DNA from: Agreia sp. VKM Ac-1783
GTDB lineage: Bacteria; Actinomycetota; Actinomycetes; Actinomycetales; Microbacteriaceae
Assembly (NCBI RefSeq): GCF_900177765.1
Contig: NZ_FXWI01000006.1
Span: forward strand, 124,001-188,000
Direction: 5' to 3'
DNA length: 64,000 nucleotides
This document shows, piece after piece, positions 52,101-60,040 of the stretch. The notes under the pieces are model-generated. The model saw only the letters and a program-made list of their open reading frames with translations, was not told where the DNA came from and made no database searches. Position 1 is the stretch's first letter. The number at the start of each line of letters is the position of its first letter. The translations under genes and the position numbers were made by a program.

Positions 52101-53917
52101 AGGAGGTGACCTTCGCCGTGAAGCCGGGCACCGACGTCTCTGCGCTGACGCCCACGTTCACGACCGCGGCCGGCGTCGTGGCGAGTCCCGCATCCGGAAC
52201 GACGAGCGACCTCAGCGACCCGCTGACCGTCACACTGACGCCGACCGCGGGCGGAGCCGCCACCACCTGGACACTGCGCGCCGTCGTGATGACGAGCCCC
52301 AGCATCCCGGGGCTCTACGCCGACCCGAACGTCATCGCGTTCGGCGACACGTACTACGTCTACGCCACCTCCGACGGATACCCGGGCTGGGGCGGCAAGG
52401 ACTTCTACGTCTGGTCGTCGAAGAACCTCGTCGACTGGGAGCGTTCTGAGGCGCCGATCCTGACGCTCGACGGCGCCGACGGAAACGTTCCGTGGGCGAC
52501 CGGCAACGCGTGGGCTCCTACGATCTCCGAGAAGGATGGAAAGTACTACTTCTACTTCAGTGGCCACAACGCCGAGCTCGATCGCAAGACGATCGGCGTG
52601 GCTGTCGCGGACAGCCCCGAGGGGCCGTTCACGGCTCAGCCGGAGGCGATGATTCTCAACAACGAGGCCGTCACATCCGGCCAAGCGATCGACCCGGCGG
52701 CCTTCACCGACCCGAAGACCGGAAAGCACTACCTGTTCTGGGGTAACGGTGCGCCCGTCTACGCGGAGCTCTCCGACGACATGCTGTCGATCAAGCAGGA
52801 GACGCTCAAGACGATCTCGGGGCTGAACGACTTCCGCGAGGGCGCGTTCATGAACTACCGCGATGGCCTGTACCACCTGACCTACTCCATCGATGACACG
52901 GGCTCGGAGAACTACAAGGTCGGCTATGCCACCTCGACCAGTGTCGACGGACCGTGGACCTACCGCGGCGTGATCCTCGAGAAAGACACATCGCAGGGCA
53001 TTCTCGCCACCGGCCACAGCTCGATCCTCAACGTGCCCGGCACCGACGACTGGTACATCGTGTACCACCGCTTCGCCATCCCCGGTGGAGACGGCCAGCA
53101 CCGCGAGACCACGATCGACAAGCTCACCTTCGACCCGGAGACAGGTCTCATCAACCCCGTGACGCCCACTCTTACGAGCGTCGAGGCCCAGACGATCGTC
53201 GATCCCCAACCGCTGACGGTCGCGATCGCGGGAACCGCTCGCGAGAACGAGACCCTGACCGCGTCGGTGCCCGAGCCCTGGGTGACGACCTCTGTTCAGT
53301 GGACTCGAGACGGTGAGAACATCGACGGCGCCACGGGGGAGAGCTACCTGCTCACCGCATCGGATGTCGGCGCCACGATCGGCGCATCGGTGACGGCTGA
53401 GAAGCCGCTCTGGGATGCCGCCTCGGCCGTCGCCTCGGTGGGACCGGTGCTCGCCGCCGGGGTGGGGCCTGTCGACCCGGGTTCGCCCCAGCTCCAGCTG
53501 GAGACGACCACTCTGACCGCGGGCAAGCCGGTCACGGTTCGCGGTAGCGGCTTCGGCACAGACGAGCGGATCGACTTCACGCTGTTCTCGACGCCGACGG
53601 CACTGGGAACCGTGCAGACGGACTCCTCGGGTGCCTTCACCGCGACGTTGACCGTGCCGACCTCCGTGCCGGCCGGGGCTCACACCCTGCGGGCGGCGAG
53701 CGCCGATTCCGATGACGTGGCCGAGATCGCGGTGACCGTGATCGCGGCCGCATCGACGGGCGACACCGGGCCAGGCGCAGGTACAGGCGCCGGAACCGGG
53801 TCGCAGACCTCTCCGCTCGCCAGCACCGGACTCGCCGTCGGCTGGCCGATCCTGGCCGGGGCGCTGCTGCTTGCAGCGGGCCTGCTGCTGGTCATGCGCC
53901 GCCGCCGCCGAGTGTGA
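49181..53917 (+). CDS. Wall-anchored LamG / Ig / double GH43 glycosidase
   Basis: A 1578-residue secreted protein: signal peptide (1-26), LamG domain (27-233), two Ig-like repeats (245-417), GH43 domain 1 (420-727; catalytic Asp in LRDPFLIR, acid Glu in VEGPTAFK), second LamG (744-944), Ig-like segment (954-1037), GH43 domain 2 (1040-1325; Asp in YADPNVI, Glu in REGAFMNY), further Ig-like modules and a sorting signal LASTG near 1546 with hydrophobic segment and Arg tail. Two catalytic domains in one chain suggest attack on two bonds of one polysaccharide, e.g. arabinan or arabinoxylan. LamG parts probably bind sugar. The ATG at 49181 opens a clear signal peptide. It lies directly after the sugar importer. 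Confidence 0.88.
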   Translation: MLKSRIALVTALALAVPLLSATPALAADDHLVLSYALDETDGTVAVDASGHGYDGTVAGGAVHAGSGGLVLDGVDDHVALPNNVLAGLNSITVSTQVLVRPEQATPYFIFGLGNPATSDNGTGYLFATGNAYRAGITTSNWRGEQVVNSEADLARGSWKTLSYTLDDATDTARLYLDGALVKTQTGVTVKPAELGNGATTANYIGRSNYGSDRYLAGSVRDFRIYDTALTDTEIAALQPADADRAVRDSDALDLGDLSAVTGNVTLPTTGVNGSTIAWASDSPEVISTTGVVTRPAAGQSPATVGLIATITRGAATEIRTFSATVVPLPSDQSDVDAAAAALEITGVDDVRGNLTLPIASNGVTLAWSSSNPSVVSTDGTVLRQASDTTVVLTATLTKGAASATRDFTATVRKAAPTAEYEGYAFAYFTGNSLAGENIFFAASEGNNALDWRELNGGQPVLSSTKGTKGLRDPFLIRSPEGDTFYLIATDLSIGSGTSWGDSVRTGSKYLEVWESHDLKTWSPQRHIKVAPENAGMTWAPEAYYDETIGSYVVFWASALYGDDDPGHTGNSYHRMMYATTRDFVTFTPAQVWQDQGVSRIDSTVLKEDGTYYRFTKDEGAGGTGCADIIQEKSTELRATLESWSMVDSCIGRDAGTSAVEGPTAFKANPGDINGEKFYLFVDEYGDRGYIPLQTDDIANPNWKVAPNYDLPASPRHGTVLPVTAAELESLGSGPAALPANEDGEILRYDFTNGQGATVKDVSGNGRDATINGGASWGDGTLTFDGSDDYVKLPDNLLAGVTDVTVEADVWIDPKQSGNYFIYGLGNTVGGAGNGYLFSTGNAYRTSLATGNWTTEQTVSQGSDLPRGTWAHLVYTLKGNTATIYLDGVAAGTGTVTSDPEDIGGGITTANNLGRSNYTADNTFRGKYREFALYNRALSADEVLARSGNVGALSGVTLAEADVLKTAPIVNNSTQEVTFAVKPGTDVSALTPTFTTAAGVVASPASGTTSDLSDPLTVTLTPTAGGAATTWTLRAVVMTSPSIPGLYADPNVIAFGDTYYVYATSDGYPGWGGKDFYVWSSKNLVDWERSEAPILTLDGADGNVPWATGNAWAPTISEKDGKYYFYFSGHNAELDRKTIGVAVADSPEGPFTAQPEAMILNNEAVTSGQAIDPAAFTDPKTGKHYLFWGNGAPVYAELSDDMLSIKQETLKTISGLNDFREGAFMNYRDGLYHLTYSIDDTGSENYKVGYATSTSVDGPWTYRGVILEKDTSQGILATGHSSILNVPGTDDWYIVYHRFAIPGGDGQHRETTIDKLTFDPETGLINPVTPTLTSVEAQTIVDPQPLTVAIAGTARENETLTASVPEPWVTTSVQWTRDGENIDGATGESYLLTASDVGATIGASVTAEKPLWDAASAVASVGPVLAAGVGPVDPGSPQLQLETTTLTAGKPVTVRGSGFGTDERIDFTLFSTPTALGTVQTDSSGAFTATLTVPTSVPAGAHTLRAASADSDDVAEIAVTVIAAASTGDTGPGAGTGAGTGSQTSPLASTGLAVGWPILAGALLLAAGLLLVMRRRRRV

Positions 53918-53997
53918 TCTCGATACGCCCGCTCAGCGGATCGTTGCGCTGGTCGAGTAGCCGAGGCCGCCCGCGGCCGACGCGTATCGAGACCACC
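53916..53997. repeat. Palindromic intergenic element, copy B
   Basis: GATCTCGATACG at 53916-53927 and CGTATCGAGACC at 53983-53994 are inverted to each other (one mismatch), with GGTCGAGTAG at 53951-53960 between. It uses the same building blocks as the element at 49046-49134 in another order. Its first two bases are part of the TGA stop codon of the preceding gene. Confidence 0.65.
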
Positions 53998-54042
53998 CGC
54001 CGAGCACCCGCTCGAACACCAACCCACGACGAAGTGAGTGTC

Positions 54043-57000
54043 ATGATCAGATCCCGACTAGCCCTGGTGACCGCGTTCGCGGTGGCCTTCAGTACCCTGC
54101 TCGTCGCGCCGCAGGCCTCCGCCGCCGAAGGCGACCTGCTTCTGCACTACGACTTCAGCGCCGTGTCAGGCACGACCGTGCCCGACTCGTCGTCGAACGG
54201 AAACGACGGCGTCATCAAGGGAACGGGCGCCACCGTCGAAGGCAACGAGCTGACCCTCCCCGGAGGGGGGAGCGGCAGCAGCGCCGCATACGTCGAACTG
54301 CCCACCGGGCTCTTCGACGGGCGCGACACGCTCACCATTTCGACGTGGCTGCGCAACGAGAAGACCGCGGGCAACTATGCCGCCATGTTCTTCGGCTCGG
54401 CGAGCAATCCTCCGGCCCAGTACTGGCTGTTGAACCCCAAGAACCCGTCCGGCCTGTTCAAGTCGGTCATCACCAACGGCAGCGATGCCGGCGCACCGTG
54501 GGGCACTGAGGCGGGCATCTCGCCCACCAACGCGTCCAACGGTATCGCCGGACCGACGACATCCAGCGCTTGGGGCCTGTACACCACGGTCATCGAGCCC
54601 ACCCGCATCACCGGCTACGTCGATGGCAAGAAGATCGGATCGGTTGCCACCAGCCGAACGGTCAGCCAGTTCGGTTCGAACCTCGTGTCGTACATCGGCA
54701 AGTCGTCGTATGCCGACGAGCTCTACAAGGGCGGCGTGCGCGACGTGAAGGTGTGGACGTCGGCGCTCAGCGACGCGGAGATCGCGGCCGAGTACTACTC
54801 GTGGGCCGACGACGCCACGGTGCAGGCCGCGCTCGGTGCCGACGCCGATGCGCTCGCGCCCGGCTCGGGAGCCGTCACCACCGACCGCAACCTCGTGGCG
54901 ACGGGAGCCAACGGGTCGGCCGTGACCTGGGCATCCGATCGCCCGGACGTGATCGCGAACGACGGCACTGTGACGCGGCCCACGGGCGGCGACGTACCCG
55001 TTACCCTCACGGCCACGATCGAGCTGGCCGGCCGCAGCACCACACGCACCTTCGATTTCACCGTGCTCGCCGACACCCCGCAGAACAACCTGCAGGTGGC
55101 CGTCGACGGCTACGACCTCGCGATCAGCCACGTCACCGACGACCTCGTGCTGCGCACGGCGATCGGCGACGTGACCGTGGCCTGGGCCTCATCGGATGCG
55201 GGCACGATCACGAACGACGGCTCGGTCACCCGGCCGGCTGCAGAGAAGACGATCACTCTCACGGCGACGTTCAGCCTCGACGGCCAGACCGCGACCCGCG
55301 AGTTCGCCGTCACCGTGCTGGCCGCGGACGCAGGCCGGATCGGCTCGTACATCGTCGACGGCGACACCACGCGCACCGACGTGCTGCACCTCGCCGCGTC
55401 GTCGTCGCCGTCTGCCGGTGGTGACTTCGAGGCCCTGAACAATGGGCGCGGAGTGCTCTACCCTTCTCTCGGCTCGGCGAAGTTCGGGCCTCCCGTTGCA
55501 TTGCGCGCACCCGATGGAACCTTCCGTCTCGTCTCGATCGAGAACGGCTCGGGCTCGAAGCTGTACGTCTACGACTCGGCCGACCTCACCGCCTTCACGA
55601 ACGAGCGTCTGGTGTCGTTCGTACCCGACGGCGTGACCGCCACCGCGGTCTCGGCCCGGTACGACAACGGAATCGGCGCCTATCGCTTGGCCTACACCGG
55701 CCAAGGCGGAGCACGCTTCGAGGTGACGACGGCGGATTTCGCCGCCTTCAGCGCGCCGGTGACCGTTGCTGCTGTTGCTGCTGGGGCTGCGCCCGCGGAA
55801 GCCGGCGACTTTCCGGCCGGCGCATCTGGCGCATCCAGCATCGGCGTGACGGAGGCCGAGTACTCCCGCATCGTCGAGAAATTCAGCCGCGTGGTGAACA
55901 CCGGCGTGCAGGCGTTCGACGACGTGACCGTCGACGAGGGCGACGCGCCCGTGCTTCCCGAGACCGCGACGGTCGAGTACTCGAGCGGCGACACCTCGTC
56001 GATGCCCGTCGAATGGGATGCCGATGACCTCGCGGCCCTCGAGTCCGCGGGGCCGGGTACCTACACGGTCGACGGAACGGTGACCAGGCCGACGTTCCCC
56101 GACCCGCTCGTCGAGCGCCGGGCAGACCCCGACGTCACCCTCGGTGACGACGGCTGGTACTACTTCACGGCGTCGTACCCCATGACCCGCGCCGACGACC
56201 CGAACGGCTACGACCGCGTCGTGCTGCGTCGGGCACAGACGATCCAGGGCCTGAAGACGGCCCCGGAGGCGACGATCTGGCACGAGAACACCGATCCCGC
56301 TCTGAACCGCTTCATCTGGGCTCCCGAGCTCGAGAAGATCGGCGACGACTGGTACATCCTGTTCACGGCCGCGCGGAACGGGGTCTGGGACATCCGACCG
56401 GCCATGCTCAAGTTCACGGGCGGGGAGTTCGGGGGCGAGGCCGCCCTCGACCCCGCGAACTGGACGAGCCTGGGCCAGGTCACAGCGGCTCCCGGCGACA
56501 CCGAAGCGTTCACGCACTTCTCCCTCGATATGACCCACTTCTCCTCGGGTGGCAAGGACTACGTCGTCTGGGCCGAGAAGCCCGGCCAGTCGACTCTGCG
56601 CATGGCCGAGGTCGACCGGGCGAACCCGAACCAGCTGATCTCGCAGTCGATTCTTCTCTCGTCGCCGACTCTGGCGTGGGAGAGGAACGGCGGCGACGAG
56701 ATCGACGAGGGTCCCGCCGTGATCACGAAGAACGGCAAGATCATCGTGGCGTTCTCGGCCTCCACGGTCGACGACAAGTACGCCGTCGGTGTGCTCACCG
56801 CCGACTCGGCCGCCGATCTGCTCGACCCGGCATCGTGGACGAAGAACCCCTACCCGCTGCTCACCAGCGCCGACGTTCCCGGCCAGGTGGGGCCCGGCCA
56901 CAACTCGTTCACCGTCGACGAGTTCGGCAACCCGGTGAGCGTGTACCACTCGCGCACCGTGAACGACTCGTCGAACCCGGGCGAGGCGACGGATGCGGGT

Positions 57001-57393
57001 CTGTTCGACCCCCGCAGGCACGCCCGGGCCGCCCTGGTGCACTTCACCAGCGACGGGCTGCCCGTGTTCGCGATGACGGCCGACGAGGAGCTCGACCCCG
57101 AGAACGCCGCGGTGCAGGTGCGCGTCGTCGTCGAGGGCGATGGTGTCGATCCGGGGACGCCGCCGACGACGACAACGCCGGGTACGTCGATACCCGGGTC
57201 CGGTACACCGGGTGGCGCGGCAACGACAGGGTCGGGCTCGGATGCCGGCACAGGCTCGACCAATGCAGGCGGCAGCCTCAGCAGCACCGGATCGGGAGCC
57301 GCCGGCTTCCTGGCCGGGGGACTGCTGCTCGCCCTCGTCGGCATCGTGCTGGTCATCGCACGCCGCCGCACACGCACACTCGCATCGAAGTAA
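54043..57393 (+). CDS. Wall-anchored LamG / Ig / GH43 glycosidase
   Basis: An 1116-residue secreted protein: signal peptide (1-27), LamG (28-250), two Ig-like repeats of the bacterial-hydrolase type (255-430; GSAVTWASDRPDVIANDGTVTRP), a shortened propeller-like region (about 430-610), an Ig-like linker, and a GH43 domain (691-1013; Asp in RRADPDVTLG, acid Glu in IDEGPAVI). A sorting signal LSSTG near residue 1079 ends the chain with a hydrophobic segment and basic tail. The ATG at 54043 lies eight bases after GACGAAGTGAG, like that of the previous glycosidase. Probably an arabinofuranosidase or xylosidase; the subfamily cannot be set by eye. Confidence 0.87.
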   Translation: MIRSRLALVTAFAVAFSTLLVAPQASAAEGDLLLHYDFSAVSGTTVPDSSSNGNDGVIKGTGATVEGNELTLPGGGSGSSAAYVELPTGLFDGRDTLTISTWLRNEKTAGNYAAMFFGSASNPPAQYWLLNPKNPSGLFKSVITNGSDAGAPWGTEAGISPTNASNGIAGPTTSSAWGLYTTVIEPTRITGYVDGKKIGSVATSRTVSQFGSNLVSYIGKSSYADELYKGGVRDVKVWTSALSDAEIAAEYYSWADDATVQAALGADADALAPGSGAVTTDRNLVATGANGSAVTWASDRPDVIANDGTVTRPTGGDVPVTLTATIELAGRSTTRTFDFTVLADTPQNNLQVAVDGYDLAISHVTDDLVLRTAIGDVTVAWASSDAGTITNDGSVTRPAAEKTITLTATFSLDGQTATREFAVTVLAADAGRIGSYIVDGDTTRTDVLHLAASSSPSAGGDFEALNNGRGVLYPSLGSAKFGPPVALRAPDGTFRLVSIENGSGSKLYVYDSADLTAFTNERLVSFVPDGVTATAVSARYDNGIGAYRLAYTGQGGARFEVTTADFAAFSAPVTVAAVAAGAAPAEAGDFPAGASGASSIGVTEAEYSRIVEKFSRVVNTGVQAFDDVTVDEGDAPVLPETATVEYSSGDTSSMPVEWDADDLAALESAGPGTYTVDGTVTRPTFPDPLVERRADPDVTLGDDGWYYFTASYPMTRADDPNGYDRVVLRRAQTIQGLKTAPEATIWHENTDPALNRFIWAPELEKIGDDWYILFTAARNGVWDIRPAMLKFTGGEFGGEAALDPANWTSLGQVTAAPGDTEAFTHFSLDMTHFSSGGKDYVVWAEKPGQSTLRMAEVDRANPNQLISQSILLSSPTLAWERNGGDEIDEGPAVITKNGKIIVAFSASTVDDKYAVGVLTADSAADLLDPASWTKNPYPLLTSADVPGQVGPGHNSFTVDEFGNPVSVYHSRTVNDSSNPGEATDAGLFDPRRHARAALVHFTSDGLPVFAMTADEELDPENAAVQVRVVVEGDGVDPGTPPTTTTPGTSIPGSGTPGGAATTGSGSDAGTGSTNAGGSLSSTGSGAAGFLAGGLLLALVGIVLVIARRRTRTLASK

Positions 57394-57419
57394 GACACAA
57401 CAGGACAACGGGGAGAACA

Positions 57420-60002
57420 ATGAGGTTTTCGACAGCGAAGGTGGCCGGGGTACTGGTCTCGGTGGGAATGGTGGCGTCGACGCTGCTCGTCACCGCACCG
57501 GCGAACGCAGCGGCACCCGCCGACGGGCTGATAGGGGAGTACCTCTTCACGCAGACAGCGGGCAATGCGGTGGCGAACACCGCGACAGGGGCGGGTGCCG
57601 TCGCGGGCGCCACCGTGGTGAACGGCACCGACGCGCAGTGGACAGGGAACTCCCTCGTCTTCACGGGCGGCGAGAAGAACAGCACCGCCAACTGGGTCGA
57701 GCTGCCCGACGGCATCCTCGCCGGCAAGACCTCGGCCACGATCACCACCGAGGCCAAGATCGATCCCTCGATGAAGACCGCGAACCACTTTCTCTGGAAC
57801 ATCGGTAGCGACACGAACGCTGCCTACTGGTTCGCCACCGCCAAAGACACCACACGTACCGCGATCACCACCAGTTCCGGCGGCGGCGAGGTGAACGCTC
57901 GCTCCTCCAGCGCGCTCGACGCGAACCGCTGGTACAGCCTGACCTCGGTGATCGACGGCGCATCCGGCACCATCACGTATTACGTCGACGGCACCCGGGT
58001 CGGCCAGGCCGACACCACTCTGACCCCCGCGTCTATCACCGACCAGTCCCTCAACACCATCGGCCGCTCGCCGTGGCCCGATCCCTTTTATAAAGGCGAG
58101 GTCGCCGCGTTCCGTGTGTACGACCGCGCGTTGACCGCCGACGAGGTCGACGCCGTTTCAGACGAGGATGCCCTCGCCCACGCCGACAGCATTGGCGCGG
58201 CCGCGCAGGCCCTCGTCGATGGCATCGAGCCGGTGACGATCGATGACAGCTCACTCGTGCTTCCCGCATCCGGTGGCGCCGTGGGCTGGGCGTCGAAAAC
58301 GCCCGGTATCGCGATCGCCGCCGACGGCGTCACAGCGACGGCCGTGCAGCCGGCCCCGGGCGAGCCTGCCCTCACCGGAACGCTGACAGCCACCGCAACC
58401 GTGCGCGGCATCACCGCGTCGAAGGACATCGCCGTGACGGTCACCCCGATGGCAGGCCAGACCGACGACTACGGCTACCTCATGGTTCACTTCATCGAGG
58501 ACTCGGCCGGATACGCCGAGAAGATCTACCTCGACGTGTCGCGCGGAGACAATCCCGAGCAGTGGGACCCGCTCAACGGCGGCGAGCCTATCCTCGCCTC
58601 CGACCTCGGAACCACGGGCATCCGCGACCCGTACCTGACCTACAACCCCGAGACCCAGACGTACTACATCATCGCCACCGACCTGCGGGTCTTCGGCGGA
58701 GACAGCGGCTCGGGCAACTGCACCACCTGGTGCTACTGGACCAAGAACGCGAGCACGAAGCTCAACATCTGGGAGTCGAAGGACCTGGTGACGTGGGGTG
58801 ACCAGCGCCAGATAGACATGGCCGCCGACGCCCAGGGGAACACCGTGGCGCAGCTCGGAATGGCGTGGGCTCCCGAGGCCACCTGGGTCGATGACTACTA
58901 CCCAGACGGACGCGGAGCGTTCGTCGTGTACTGGGCGTCGAACGTGTTCCCGAACAACGACCCGGAGCACAACACCGCCTCGTACAACCGAGTGCTGTGG
59001 GGCGCGACAACAGACTTCACGCAGGGTAGCTACTCCTATGGCGGCGACTTCGTGAACAGCGGTGGCAACGCCATCGACACGACGATGATCCAGAACGACG
59101 GCACGACCTACCGCATCACCAAGGACAACTCCTTCGGCAACGGTATCTACATGGAGTCGACCCAGGCCGCCCGCTGGTGGGAGCCCGGAACGACGTGGAC
59201 GACCAAGCAGACGAAGATCGGCGCGGTCTGGGCCGGCGGCAACGCCGGCGGAGTCGAAGGGCCGGCAGTGTTCAAGAGCCACAGCGACGACACCTGGTAC
59301 CTCTACGTCGACGTCATACCCTCCACCGGTTATCGGCCGATGGTGACGAACGATTTGGATGCCGGCTGGACGCAGCTGACCGGGCCCGGCTTCGAGATGG
59401 CTCCGAACACGAAGCACGGCGGCATCATCTCGTTGACCAAGGCCCAGTACGACACCGTGCGCGCGGCGGATGCGACATCCGCGGTGTCCGCTGAGCTCGG
59501 TACCGCGGGGGTGACGAAGGGTGCGACGGCAGATGCCGTTGCCGCTGCGCTGCCTAAGACGGCCGCCGTGAACCTGGCCTACGGGCGCGGAACAGCGGAG
59601 CTGCCGGTGGAGTGGGACCTCAGCGGTATCGACACCGCTGTGGCCGGCGACTACCTGGTCACCGGCACGGTGCGGTCGATCGGAGCGAACCTCAACGACT
59701 GGGTCGGCGCGGGTGGATCGACGGCGTGGAACGCGGCTGACAAGCAGTTGTCGAGCTCGACCTCGATCACGGTCACGGTGACAGTGCGTGTCGCCGCCGG
59801 CGAGGTCGTGGTGCCCCCGGTGGATCCCGGGCAGCCCGGAACCGGAGAACCGGGAACTGACGCGCCGGGGGCATCGGCCCCCGCGTCGTCGGCCGCCGTC
59901 GACAAGCTGGCGGCCACGGGCTTCGGCGCATCCGGAATCGTCGTGCTCGCCGGCCTGCTGCTCGCGGCAGGCGCGTCGGTACTTCGCCGCCGCTCCGCCT
60001 GA
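57420..60002 (+). CDS. Wall-anchored LamG / Ig / GH43 glycosidase
   Basis: An 860-residue secreted protein: signal peptide (1-32), LamG domain (33-245), one Ig-like repeat (255-345), GH43 domain (350-665; catalytic Asp in GIRDPYLTYN, acid Glu in GVEGPAVFKS), a C-terminal beta domain (about 665-800) and sorting signal LAATG near 831. Its GH43 domain resembles GH43 domain 1 of the first glycosidase (shared ELNGG/LNGGEP, WAPEA, YTVFWAS-like pattern), while its LamG closely resembles that of the next gene. The ATG at 57420 follows GGGGAGAAC and comes 26 bases after the previous stop, so it is likely in the same operon. Confidence 0.87.
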   Translation: MRFSTAKVAGVLVSVGMVASTLLVTAPANAAAPADGLIGEYLFTQTAGNAVANTATGAGAVAGATVVNGTDAQWTGNSLVFTGGEKNSTANWVELPDGILAGKTSATITTEAKIDPSMKTANHFLWNIGSDTNAAYWFATAKDTTRTAITTSSGGGEVNARSSSALDANRWYSLTSVIDGASGTITYYVDGTRVGQADTTLTPASITDQSLNTIGRSPWPDPFYKGEVAAFRVYDRALTADEVDAVSDEDALAHADSIGAAAQALVDGIEPVTIDDSSLVLPASGGAVGWASKTPGIAIAADGVTATAVQPAPGEPALTGTLTATATVRGITASKDIAVTVTPMAGQTDDYGYLMVHFIEDSAGYAEKIYLDVSRGDNPEQWDPLNGGEPILASDLGTTGIRDPYLTYNPETQTYYIIATDLRVFGGDSGSGNCTTWCYWTKNASTKLNIWESKDLVTWGDQRQIDMAADAQGNTVAQLGMAWAPEATWVDDYYPDGRGAFVVYWASNVFPNNDPEHNTASYNRVLWGATTDFTQGSYSYGGDFVNSGGNAIDTTMIQNDGTTYRITKDNSFGNGIYMESTQAARWWEPGTTWTTKQTKIGAVWAGGNAGGVEGPAVFKSHSDDTWYLYVDVIPSTGYRPMVTNDLDAGWTQLTGPGFEMAPNTKHGGIISLTKAQYDTVRAADATSAVSAELGTAGVTKGATADAVAAALPKTAAVNLAYGRGTAELPVEWDLSGIDTAVAGDYLVTGTVRSIGANLNDWVGAGGSTAWNAADKQLSSSTSITVTVTVRVAAGEVVVPPVDPGQPGTGEPGTDAPGASAPASSAAVDKLAATGFGASGIVVLAGLLLAAGASVLRRRSA

Positions 60003-60040
60003 TCTCCTCACTTCCCGAACCTCTAAGCGAAGGTAAACAC

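Noticed and set aside
50024-53683. A minus-strand open frame of about 1200 codons opposite the first glycosidase
   Set aside because: Same high-GC antisense effect; the plus strand carries a signal peptide, GH43 motifs and sorting signal, while the antisense product is low-complexity Arg/Val/Asp-rich.
55189-57420. A minus-strand open frame of about 740 codons opposite the second glycosidase
   Set aside because: No recognisable domain, Arg-rich composition, and no intergenic space for its promoter.
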